6,268 bases of DNA from Chloroflexota bacterium (GCA_019240175.1 JAFAYS010000066.1:1-6268); one strand, 5' to 3'. Shown: positions 1 through 6,110, counted from the first letter of the stretch. A program made the numbers and translations. Notes: generated by a model from the sequence alone, not told the origin.

Positions 1-2
1 TC

Positions 3-866
3 TATAGTGCCGGATCGTTCGTGTACGTGTTGGGAGCAGGGCTGCACATCCTGGACGCCAGCGATCCTGCGCGGCCACGTCTGCGCGGCTCCTATCCAGG
101 GCCGGTTAACGATGTCCAGGTCGCCGGCAATCTGGCCTATATTGTCACAAACAACTCACTCCAGATCCTCAATATCGCCAATCCTGATGCGCCGACGCTC
201 CTGAGCAGCCGCTCCACCATCATTGATCCGCAGGACATTCTGGTACGCGGCAATCTGGCCTATGTCTCCGGCACGAGCGATCTGGACATCTTTGATGTTT
301 CGGACCCAGTTCAGCCTGGAATCGTTGGCCGCTATACACGCCAGTTTGCTGGGGGCACCGGCCTTGATGTCGCGGGCAACTTCGCGTATCTGACGTCGAT
401 AACCTGCGGCGTCACGTGCAGCGGAGCGCTGGAAATTGTGGATGTGAGCAATCCCAGCAATCCCACGCCGCGCGGCGTCTACCGGCAACTCGTTTCTAGC
501 GTGAAGGTGCTGGGCAACCGTGCCTACGTGACCACTGACACAGTCGAGATCCTGGATGTCAGCGATCCTGATCAGCCGCAGCTCATCGACACCTACGATT
601 CGCCGGGCCACGCTACAGAGTTGCAATTCCAGGCCGGCTATGCGTATATCGCGGATGGCTACGGGGGCGGACTGCATATCGCCGCTGTCACTAATCTCGG
701 CGATTTGCAGTCACGCGCGACCTATAAAACAGCCGGCGAAACCACAGATTTGCATGTAGTGGCAAATAAGGTCTATTTGGCCAACGCGGACAGCGGCCTC
801 AAGATCTTCCGTATCGATCCCTCGCTGTTCCCATCGAGCATCTTTGTACCGATCGTTTCTCAATAA
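3..866 (+). CDS. LVIVD-repeat beta-propeller protein, C-terminal part (5' end outside window)
   Basis: The reading frame is open from base 3, with no start codon context, so the N-terminus lies upstream. The GTG at 21 is an internal codon inside a propeller strand. The visible 287 codons hold seven copies of the LVIVD pattern (hydrophobic-x-I-x-D-V-S-[ND]-P, then x-x-P and G-S-Y), for example LDIFDVSDPVQP and LEIVDVSNPSNP. The sixth copy (LHIAAVTNLGDL) and the last (LKIFRIDP) are degenerate. Each copy also has an upstream strand of the type V-x-V-x-G-N-x-A-Y-V, giving blades of about 40 residues. The family (LVIVD, COG5276-like) is known as secreted propellers of unknown function. The only two cysteines visible form CGVTC (bases 405-419). 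The protein ends in FPSSIFVPIVSQ, nearly the same tail as the next gene. It is certainly a propeller; its ligand and role are unknown. Seven visible blades may be the second half of a 14-blade protein like its neighbour. Confidence 0.9.
   Translation, partial: YSAGSFVYVLGAGLHILDASDPARPRLRGSYPGPVNDVQVAGNLAYIVTNNSLQILNIANPDAPTLLSSRSTIIDPQDILVRGNLAYVSGTSDLDIFDVSDPVQPGIVGRYTRQFAGGTGLDVAGNFAYLTSITCGVTCSGALEIVDVSNPSNPTPRGVYRQLVSSVKVLGNRAYVTTDTVEILDVSDPDQPQLIDTYDSPGHATELQFQAGYAYIADGYGGGLHIAAVTNLGDLQSRATYKTAGETTDLHVVANKVYLANADSGLKIFRIDPSLFPSSIFVPIVSQ
42..830 (+). repeat. Seven LVIVD propeller repeats in gene 1
   Basis: These are tandem protein-level repeats of about 40 residues. The core strands read LHILDASDP, LQILNIANP, LDIFDVSDP, LEIVDVSNP, VEILDVSDP, LHIAAVTNL and LKIFRIDP. 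The last two have lost the D-V-S-N-P turn but keep the spacing and hydrophobic pattern. Ends are approximate, and more copies may lie upstream of the window. Confidence 0.85.
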
Positions 867-881
867 TCCCACCCGATGCAG

Positions 882-918
882 CGGCAGCCATGGCGAACCA
901 CCACGGCTGCCGATCTTT
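882..918 (+). terminator. Hairpin after gene 1, probable terminator
   Basis: The left arm 882-893 (CGGCAGCCATGG) pairs with 901-912 (CCACGGCTGCCG) over 12 positions with one A-C mismatch and a 7-base loop. It lies 15 bases after the gene 1 stop. Only a short T-containing stretch (ATCTTT) follows, so termination may be weak. The ATG at 890 sits inside this stem, which argues against using it as the start of the next gene. Confidence 0.55.
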
Positions 919-927
919 ACCTGGCGC

Positions 928-955
928 TTGTTATTCGGGATTCGTCAGTTATAAT
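928..955 (+). promoter_or_regulatory. Sigma70-type promoter of gene 2
   Basis: A perfect TATAAT -10 box lies at 950-955, with TTGTTA (4 of 6 consensus) at 928-933 as -35 and a 16-base spacer. Transcription would start near 962, giving a leader of about 33 bases before the ATG at 995. The promoter lies downstream of the alternative in-frame ATG at 890, so the ATG at 995 is the supported start. Confidence 0.65.
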
Positions 956-994
956 TTTGCTATTCCACGATTTATCCTAGAAAGCAAGACCACC

Positions 995-3040
995 ATGCCG
1001 CACCGACGCTTCCATCCGCCGCTCTTACTTGTTATTCTGCTCTCACTCTTCAGCATCCCGGCCACCTATCAACCGGCGCAGGCCATAACAGCCGTAGCTC
1101 AACCTGCCCAGAGGAGTGCCGCCACCACGAACTCGATTGGATTGGTGGGCAGCTACGGCGGCGCGCTCAAGAGTCTCGCCGCCAACGGCACCTGGCTCTA
1201 CGCTGAGCACAGCGGCGGCGTAGCCGTCTTCGATGTCAGCGATCCCAATCAGCCTGTGCGGCGCGGCCATGTTCTGCTGCCTCACGCGCCCGAGATCGCG
1301 GCCTACGCCGACGGGATTGTCTATGTGGTGACAAGAATGTATCTTTATGCGATCGACGTCACCAATCCCGATCTGCCAGCCATTCGCGCCGCCTATGGCC
1401 TGAGCACCACCGGCGTCCACGTCACGACCTACGATCTTCAAATCGCCGGCAACTACCTGTACCTGCTTTACGACGATAACAACAACGATGCCATACGCGA
1501 CCAGCTTCAGATCTTCGATGTGAACAACCCCGATCAGCTGAGTCCGCTCGGTATGCATGGCGAGACCGTGTGGCCTGATGGCGGAAGCATTGAGATTATC
1601 GGCGCGTTTGTGTATATTAATCGTGGCATCAATGGGCTGACAATTGTTAATGCGACCGATCCACGCCACCCGACGCTGCACCGCTATACCGGCGAGTTTG
1701 GCCGCCTCGGTGGTATGGAGCACGCCGGCGATCAGCTTTACACCGGCGATTTCGACGGTCGGCTCCAGATCTTCGACGTCAGCGATCCCGGCTTGCCCGT
1801 GCGGCTCGACATCTACACCCCGACCGGCTTTACGATTCAGAATTTCAAGCTACAGGGCGATAAGATCTATGTTTCGACTGCGGCGTATCCCAATCCGTAT
1901 GATCTGTACATCCTCGACGTGAGCGATCTCGAACATATTACCGTGCTCGGCAGCTACCCCATCGGCCTGTATCCCGTGCGCCAGCTGCTGGTAGCCGACA
2001 ACCTCGTGTACCTCAACAGTAACGATTACAGCTGGGACAACGCGATCCAGATCGTTGACGTCAGCAACCCGGCCATACCAGCCAGCCGCGGACGGATTCG
2101 TTCGCCGTACACGGCTGAGGGCGTGCAGGTGGTCGGGACAAACGCCTATATCCCGGCGAGGCAAGACGGCCTGGTTATCTTCGACGTCAGCGATCCGACC
2201 AAGCCGCGCCTGCGCAGCATCTTTGGACCAGCTGACGACTTCACTCCTGCGGTGTATGACGTACAGGTTGTCGATAATTTGGCGTACCTTGCTGCCGGTA
2301 CCGTCTTCAAAATCGTCGACGTGAGCAACCCCGATAATCCCACGCTGCGCGCAGAGCTTACGCGCCAAGCGTTTCAACTCCACATAGCCGGCAACCGGGC
2401 CTATATCATCGGTAGCAACGAGTTCAGTATTCTTAACATCAGCGATCCCAGCAATCCTACAGTGATCGTCACACGCGATCTCAATAGCTCCTATTATCCC
2501 GGCTCCGACATTCAAGCGGTGGGAAATCGGCTGTTTGTTTCCGGCGGCATGTGTTCTGAAGGCTGCAAAGGCGGCGTCGAGATCTTCGACATCAGCGACG
2601 AGACCAATCCGGTCGTGATTGGTGCCGTGATCAGGCCTTTTGGTGACGTCGAGATCGTCGGCAATCTGCTTTATATTATGGGCGATCGCTTCCTGTACAT
2701 CTACGACATCACGAATCCCGCGAGTCCCAGCATACGCCACGCCTGGCCGCTCCCCAACGGGGCGGAAGAGGTGGAGATCGTCGGGCAGTACGCCTACATC
2801 GTCGGCGGCTACCTGGGCGGACTTCAGATCGTTGATCTGAGCGTCCCAACCCAACCGAAGCTGCGCGCAACCTTCACGACCTCGGTCGCGTGGTTCGGCA
2901 TCCGCCGCACTGCCGGCGTTCAGGTCGTCGGCGATCTGGCCTATGTCGCAGACGCCTACAATGGCCTGTACATCTTCCGCGTCGATCCCGCGCAGTTTCC
3001 GTCGAGTATCTTCGCGCCGATTGTCGGCAAAACCTTGTAG
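995..3040 (+). CDS. Secreted 14-repeat LVIVD beta-propeller protein
   Basis: This is a 681 aa exported protein of the LVIVD-repeat (COG5276-like) family, which folds as beta-propellers; its ligand and function are unknown. The ATG at 995 is chosen over the in-frame ATG at 890 because the TATAAT box (950-955) lies between them and because 995 gives a clean signal peptide. That peptide has basic MPHRRFH, a hydrophobic stretch at residues 9-22 and a probable cleavage after AQA at about residue 30. A weak AGAAAG (979-984) may serve as ribosome binding site. A short linker precedes 14 repeats with cores at residues 76 to 658, average spacing about 45 residues. Fourteen would suit two seven-bladed propellers. 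The only cysteines in the protein are C520 and C524 (CSEGC) in blade 11. The tail FPSSIFAPIVGKTL matches that of gene 1. The N-terminal GLVGSYGG resembles the outer strand missing from the last repeat, which suggests circular closure. A promoter and a terminator flank the gene, so it is probably monocistronic. Confidence 0.92.
   Translation: MPHRRFHPPLLLVILLSLFSIPATYQPAQAITAVAQPAQRSAATTNSIGLVGSYGGALKSLAANGTWLYAEHSGGVAVFDVSDPNQPVRRGHVLLPHAPEIAAYADGIVYVVTRMYLYAIDVTNPDLPAIRAAYGLSTTGVHVTTYDLQIAGNYLYLLYDDNNNDAIRDQLQIFDVNNPDQLSPLGMHGETVWPDGGSIEIIGAFVYINRGINGLTIVNATDPRHPTLHRYTGEFGRLGGMEHAGDQLYTGDFDGRLQIFDVSDPGLPVRLDIYTPTGFTIQNFKLQGDKIYVSTAAYPNPYDLYILDVSDLEHITVLGSYPIGLYPVRQLLVADNLVYLNSNDYSWDNAIQIVDVSNPAIPASRGRIRSPYTAEGVQVVGTNAYIPARQDGLVIFDVSDPTKPRLRSIFGPADDFTPAVYDVQVVDNLAYLAAGTVFKIVDVSNPDNPTLRAELTRQAFQLHIAGNRAYIIGSNEFSILNISDPSNPTVIVTRDLNSSYYPGSDIQAVGNRLFVSGGMCSEGCKGGVEIFDISDETNPVVIGAVIRPFGDVEIVGNLLYIMGDRFLYIYDITNPASPSIRHAWPLPNGAEEVEIVGQYAYIVGGYLGGLQIVDLSVPTQPKLRATFTTSVAWFGIRRTAGVQVVGDLAYVADAYNGLYIFRVDPAQFPSSIFAPIVGKTL
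1220..2989 (+). repeat. Fourteen LVIVD propeller repeats in gene 2
   Basis: The cores in order are VAVFDVSDP, LYAIDVTNP, LQIFDVNNP, LTIVNATDP, LQIFDVSDP, LYILDVSDL, IQIVDVSNP, LVIFDVSDP, FKIVDVSNP, FSILNISDP, VEIFDISDE, LYIYDITNP, LQIVDLSVP and LYIFRVDP. Identity is mainly at the protein level. A 20-base identical stretch recurs at 1769-1788 and near 2177-2196, encoding IFDVSDP. Confidence 0.88.
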
Positions 3041-3046
3041 CGGTGT

Positions 3047-3076
3047 CGGGCGATCGTGCGATCGCCGCCCGTTTTT
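3047..3076 (+). terminator. Intrinsic terminator of gene 2
   Basis: Bases CGGG (3047-3050) and CGATCG (3051-3056) pair with CGATCG (3059-3064) and CCCG (3068-3071), leaving a 2-base apparent loop (TG) and a 3-base bulge (CCG). The run TTTTT follows at 3072-3076. It begins 6 bases after the gene 2 stop, a classical Rho-independent layout. The tight loop may open by one or two pairs in reality. Confidence 0.8.
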
Positions 3077-3078
3077 AT

Positions 3079-3108
3079 TTGACGAAACGCCAATCTCCTG
3101 CCTACAAT
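3079..3108 (+). promoter_or_regulatory. Sigma70-type promoter of gene 3
   Basis: TTGACG (3079-3084, 5 of 6 consensus) and TACAAT (3103-3108, 5 of 6) are separated by 18 bases. The -35 box begins two bases after the T run of the preceding terminator. The predicted start near 3115 gives a leader of about 33 bases, as for gene 2. Confidence 0.75.
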
Positions 3109-3132
3109 CGCTCCCTTGGCGCTCTACCCCCC

Positions 3133-3138
3133 AGGAAG
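3133..3138 (+). promoter_or_regulatory. Ribosome binding site setting the GTG start of gene 3
   Basis: AGGAAG lies 9 bases before the GTG at 3148, good Shine-Dalgarno spacing. It supports GTG 3148 over the earlier in-frame GTG at 2890, which lies inside gene 2 and upstream of the terminator and promoter. Confidence 0.7.
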
Positions 3139-3147
3139 CGAGTACCT

Positions 3148-4971
3148 GTGATTCACCGTCGACTCCGTTTGTTGGTTGTATTGATCGTGCTCGGCGCGCT
3201 CGTGAGCGTTCCCGCCATACATACGCGTGTCGCCGCGCAGCCACTCACCGCTGCCGCCACCACGCAAACACTTAAATTCGCCGGCAGTATTGGCGGCGCG
3301 CTCGATGCAGTTTCAGTCAACGGCTCACTGGCCTACATCGGCGAAGGAGCCAGTCTTTTGATCCTTGATATCAGCGATCCGGCGCAGCCTGTGCGTCGCG
3401 CGTACGTGCCGCTGCCGCAAAATCCCCGGGATATTCACGCGGCGGGATCGCTGGTGCTGGTCGCGCTGGGCGCTGACGGCTTCCAGATCATCGACGTGAG
3501 CAATCCCGATCAGCCGCTGCTGCGACGTAGCTATCGAACTTCCGGCTCCGTGCAGCAGGTGCAGATCAGCGGCAGCCGCGCGTATCTGATCGAAGAGCAA
3601 GACGCTGGCAAGCTCAGCCTCCACATCCTGGATCTGAGCAACCCTGACGCACCAATCTTTCGCGGCAGCTACAAAGGCCTGGAAGATGCCGAGGAGCTTC
3701 AGGTCGTCGGCAGCCTGGCCTATATCTCATCCAGCGCCAGGCAAGGCTTGCTGATTATTGATGTGAGCAACCCTGACCTGCCGACCTTGCGCGGATCATT
3801 CCGCACCTCAGGCGAGCCGGTAGATCTCGCGGTTGTGGGGCAGCGCGCCTACCTGGTCGATCAAAGCGCCATCAATGCCAATACGCTGCGCATCATCGAC
3901 ATCAGCAATCCAGCCGCGCCGTCGCTGCTAGGCAGTTACAGCCAAACACCGCTCTCGGTCGCCTCAATCAGCGTTTCCGGCACGACCGTCTACCTTGCGC
4001 AGCATCAAAGCCAGGAGCTGCTGATCGTCGATGCCGGCAATCCAGCCGCGCCTGCGCTGAGCGGCAGCTACACCACTGGCGCGCTCGTCAACACTGTTAC
4101 TGCTACGACGAACACGCTGTCGCTGGCAACCGCCAACGGCCTGGAGCTGGTGGATGCGAGCAAGGCCGACAATCCGGTGCGGCGCGGCACATACGTCTCA
4201 GGAGAGCGCATTTCCCGGATTCAGGTCGTCGACCAGCTGGTGTACGCGGTTGCCAAAGATAGCGGACTGCTGATCTACGATGTGAGCGATCCAGCGCGGC
4301 CACGGCTACACGGCAGCTTTGACCAGCTGAATCTGGATCTCGCCGAGCTGGTGGAAGATGTGCAGGTGCAGGGTGATCGCGCCTACCTAGTGACCAGCAA
4401 CAGCCTGCGCATCCTCGACGTGAGCAATCCGGCCCAGCCCACGCAGATCGGTGCGTACCAGGACGTTGCCCTGATCCGCGTCGAGGTGGTCGGCACGCTG
4501 GCGTATGTGCTGAGCCTGAGCAAGCTCGTGATCCTTGACGTGAGCAATCCGGCCAATCCGACGCTGCGCACCGACTATCAGCTGCCCAATGCTCCCGCCA
4601 GCGACATGGAGCTTGTCGGCAATCTGGTCTATGTTCCGGTCGAGTGCTTTTTTTGCGATGCCTGGCTCTATATCATCGACGTGAGCGATCCTGATGAGCC
4701 AACACCACTGAGCAGCTACCGCACGCCAGGCGAGGCTGAGGATCTTGAGATCTTCGGAGCGCGCGCCTACATTGCCGATGGAAGCGCCGGCGTGCATGTC
4801 GCGGATCTCATCGATCCCGCTGGGCCGCATTCGCTTGGCAGCTACCCGCTCGCTGGGATCGCCGACGATATCGAGGTGTCGGGCGGCCTGGTATTTTCCG
4901 CGAATCAATCCAGCGGCCTGTTCATTCTGCGCATCCAGACGCCGGTGTTTCTGCCGCTGGTCTCGGGGTAA
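3148..4971 (+). CDS. Secreted 13-repeat LVIVD beta-propeller protein
   Basis: This is a 607 aa exported paralogue of gene 2 with unknown ligand and function. The GTG start at 3148 is chosen from the ribosome binding site at 3133-3138, the promoter at 3079-3108 and the signal peptide that begins exactly there. The frame stays open back to 2890, but that start would lie inside gene 2 and cross its terminator. The signal peptide has basic MIHRRLR, a hydrophobic stretch at residues 8-24 and likely cleavage after VAA near residue 30. Its start resembles the MPHRRF of gene 2. Thirteen LVIVD repeats follow, with cores from residue 70 to 591, spacing about 43. Repeats 6 and 7 (LLIVDAGNP, LELVDASKA) and 12 (VHVADLIDP) are degenerate. 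The only cysteines are C500 and C503 (CFFC), in the loop that also holds the pair in genes 1 and 2. The protein ends TPVFLPLVSG, a tail type I associate with exported Chloroflexi proteins. I found no strong terminator directly after it. Confidence 0.92.
   Translation: MIHRRLRLLVVLIVLGALVSVPAIHTRVAAQPLTAAATTQTLKFAGSIGGALDAVSVNGSLAYIGEGASLLILDISDPAQPVRRAYVPLPQNPRDIHAAGSLVLVALGADGFQIIDVSNPDQPLLRRSYRTSGSVQQVQISGSRAYLIEEQDAGKLSLHILDLSNPDAPIFRGSYKGLEDAEELQVVGSLAYISSSARQGLLIIDVSNPDLPTLRGSFRTSGEPVDLAVVGQRAYLVDQSAINANTLRIIDISNPAAPSLLGSYSQTPLSVASISVSGTTVYLAQHQSQELLIVDAGNPAAPALSGSYTTGALVNTVTATTNTLSLATANGLELVDASKADNPVRRGTYVSGERISRIQVVDQLVYAVAKDSGLLIYDVSDPARPRLHGSFDQLNLDLAELVEDVQVQGDRAYLVTSNSLRILDVSNPAQPTQIGAYQDVALIRVEVVGTLAYVLSLSKLVILDVSNPANPTLRTDYQLPNAPASDMELVGNLVYVPVECFFCDAWLYIIDVSDPDEPTPLSSYRTPGEAEDLEIFGARAYIADGSAGVHVADLIDPAGPHSLGSYPLAGIADDIEVSGGLVFSANQSSGLFILRIQTPVFLPLVSG
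3355..4935 (+). repeat. Thirteen LVIVD propeller repeats in gene 3
   Basis: The cores in order are LLILDISDP, FQIIDVSNP, LHILDLSNP, LLIIDVSNP, LRIIDISNP, LLIVDAGNP, LELVDASKA, LLIYDVSDP, LRILDVSNP, LVILDVSNP, LYIIDVSDP, VHVADLIDP and LFILRI. Blades 9 and 10 are also alike as DNA: an 18-base identical stretch recurs at 4417-4434 and 4537-4554, exactly 120 bases apart. Confidence 0.88.
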
Positions 4972-5045
4972 GCTGCGCTGATCAAATATTTAGCAGCCAG
5001 GGATAAAACCTACCCAAACGGCTGATCTGCTGGGATATTAATTGC

Positions 5046-5054
5046 TGCTACACT
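5046..5054 (+). promoter_or_regulatory. Possible extended -10 promoter element for the oxidoreductase gene
   Basis: TG-C-TACACT forms an extended -10 element (4 of 6 for TATAAT), but no convincing -35 box lies 16-18 bases upstream. If real, transcription would start near 5061, just before the hairpin at 5068-5098. This is a tentative call. Confidence 0.3.
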
Positions 5055-5067
5055 GTTAGTAAGGCGT

Positions 5068-5098
5068 ACGGATGGAGAGATTTATTCTCTTCATCCGT
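5068..5098 (+). other. 13-bp leader hairpin upstream of the oxidoreductase gene
   Basis: Bases 5068-5080 (ACGGATGGAGAGA) pair with 5086-5098 (TCTCTTCATCCGT) with one G-U wobble and a 5-base loop (TTTAT). It ends 61 bases before the ATG at 5160 and 97 bases after the gene 3 stop. No clean T run follows (CTGTTTGTG), so it could be a late terminator of gene 3 or a structure in the leader of the oxidoreductase mRNA. Confidence 0.6.
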
Positions 5099-5159
5099 CT
5101 GTTTGTGAGCTTCGAACCCGCGAATACGCGTCGAAACTTGCAGAAAAGGATGGATAAAC

Positions 5160-6041
5160 ATGCGGATCGGTTTACAAGTTCCATCGTTCTCATGGCCGGG
5201 ACAGCCAGCCACGATTGGCCCCAAGCTCGCCGAGATTGGCCGCACCGCCGACGACGCGGGCTTTGCCAGTCTGTGGGTGATGGATCATTTCTTTCAAATC
5301 CAGATGGTTGGCCCGCACGACGAGCCGATGCTGGAAGGTTACTCGGCGCTGAGCTTTCTGGCCGGCCTGACTAAGCGTGTGCAGCTCGGCACACTGGTGA
5401 CCGGCGTGATCTATCGCTATCCCGGCATATTGATTAAAACCGCCACGACGCTGGATGTCCTTTCCGGTGGTCGCGCGTATCTCGGCATCGGCGCGGCCTG
5501 GAATGAGCAAGAGTCGCGTGGCCTGGGCGTGCCTTTTCCGCCGCTCAAGGAGCGCTTCGAGATGCTTGAAGAGGCGCTCAAGCTGGCGCATCAGATGTGG
5601 CGCGACGATACAACGCCGTTCGAGGGCAAGCACTACCAGCTCGCCGAGCCGCTGAACCATCCCCAATCGCTCAGCAAGCCACACCCGCCGATTATGATCG
5701 GTGGCGGCGGCGAGCAAAAAACGCTGCGCTTGGTCGCGCAGTACGCCGACGCATGTAACCTGTTTGCGCGCATGGGAGCCGACGAGCTACGCCGCAAGCT
5801 GGACATTTTGCGCGGACACTGCGAGTCAGTTGGCCGCAACTACGACGAGATCGAGCGCACTGCGATCAGCACGGTCCACATCGCCGACGGCCAGATGTCA
5901 GCCAGCGATGTGATCGCGCACTGCCGCGAGCTGGCGGATGTCGGCATTCAGCATGTGATCTTCAATATGCCCAACGCCCACGAGATCACGCCGCTCGAAA
6001 CGTTTGGCCGCGAGATCATCCCGGCGGTGGCGGATTTCTAG
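5160..6041 (+). CDS. LLM class F420-dependent oxidoreductase, Rv1855c-like
   Basis: This 293 aa protein belongs to the luciferase-like monooxygenase (TIM-barrel) superfamily, most like the Rv1855c-type F420-dependent subfamily. Members move hydride between reduced F420 or FMN and a substrate in the cytoplasm; the substrate here cannot be read from sequence. Seen in the sequence: the opening strand MRIGLQVPSF, then GFASLWVMDHFF (residues 34-45), VQLGTLVTG (74-82), and the family block TLDVLSGGRAYLGIGAAWNE (97-116). GVPFPPLKERFEMLEE follows (123-138), then HPPIMIGGGGEQKTLRLVAQYADACN (175-200), which by family knowledge contributes to cofactor phosphate binding. The length is normal and no signal peptide or membrane segment is seen. 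The ATG at 5160 follows AAAAGGA (5144-5150) at 9 bases. It is separated from gene 3 by 188 bases with its own leader, so it is probably not in an operon with the propellers. FMN rather than F420 as cofactor cannot be ruled out. Confidence 0.9.
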   Translation: MRIGLQVPSFSWPGQPATIGPKLAEIGRTADDAGFASLWVMDHFFQIQMVGPHDEPMLEGYSALSFLAGLTKRVQLGTLVTGVIYRYPGILIKTATTLDVLSGGRAYLGIGAAWNEQESRGLGVPFPPLKERFEMLEEALKLAHQMWRDDTTPFEGKHYQLAEPLNHPQSLSKPHPPIMIGGGGEQKTLRLVAQYADACNLFARMGADELRRKLDILRGHCESVGRNYDEIERTAISTVHIADGQMSASDVIAHCRELADVGIQHVIFNMPNAHEITPLETFGREIIPAVADF

Positions 6042-6062
6042 CGGCGCGTGACGAACAAACGG

Positions 6063-6110
6063 CATGAAGCGCGGGAGCGTGAGTCGCATTGACTCCCGCT
6101 CCCGTTCATG
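6063..6110. terminator. Bidirectional hairpin terminator between convergent genes
   Basis: Bases 6072-6085 pair with 6091-6104 (14 positions, one mismatch) around the 5-base loop GCATT. After a 3-base bulge (GCG, 6069-6071), CATGAA (6063-6068) also pairs with TTCATG (6105-6110). It lies 21 bases after the oxidoreductase stop and 21 bases from the stop of the opposite gene. T runs are poor on both sides, so efficiency is uncertain. Confidence 0.65.

Noticed and set aside
890..994. Extended N-terminus of gene 2 from the ATG at 890
   Set aside because: The ATG lies inside the gene 1 hairpin and upstream of the TATAAT box at 950-955; the extra 35 residues would precede a well-formed signal peptide.
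2890..3147. Extended N-terminus of gene 3 from the GTG at 2890
   Set aside because: It would overlap gene 2 by about 150 bases, read through the intrinsic terminator and the promoter, and bury the signal peptide about 86 residues inside the protein.
1850..3244. Long minus-strand open frame (464 codons) antisense to genes 2 and 3
   Set aside because: It mirrors the repeated D-V-S-N-P codons, giving recurring I-A-D-V-E-D type peptides; it has no family resemblance, runs across the terminator and promoter at 3047-3108, and is a codon-bias shadow of the real genes. The shorter minus-strand frames at 156-677, 1043-1723, 4387-4908 and 5190-5717 are shadows for the same reason.
404..4656. Cysteine pairs as haem c or zinc-finger sites
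   Set aside because: No CxxCH motif is present, and there is no second cysteine or histidine pair nearby; a disulfide in an exported loop is the simpler reading.
4972..5045. Possible terminator directly after gene 3 (short complementary bits such as GCTGC/GCAGC and AGCAG/CTGCT)
   Set aside because: The stems are only 5 bp, with large loops and no T run; not enough to call.
5072..5374. Small 100-codon frame overlapping the oxidoreductase start, considered as a leader peptide
   Set aside because: Its ATG sits in the stem of the 5068-5098 hairpin, it has no ribosome binding site, and most of it overlaps the oxidoreductase gene in another frame.
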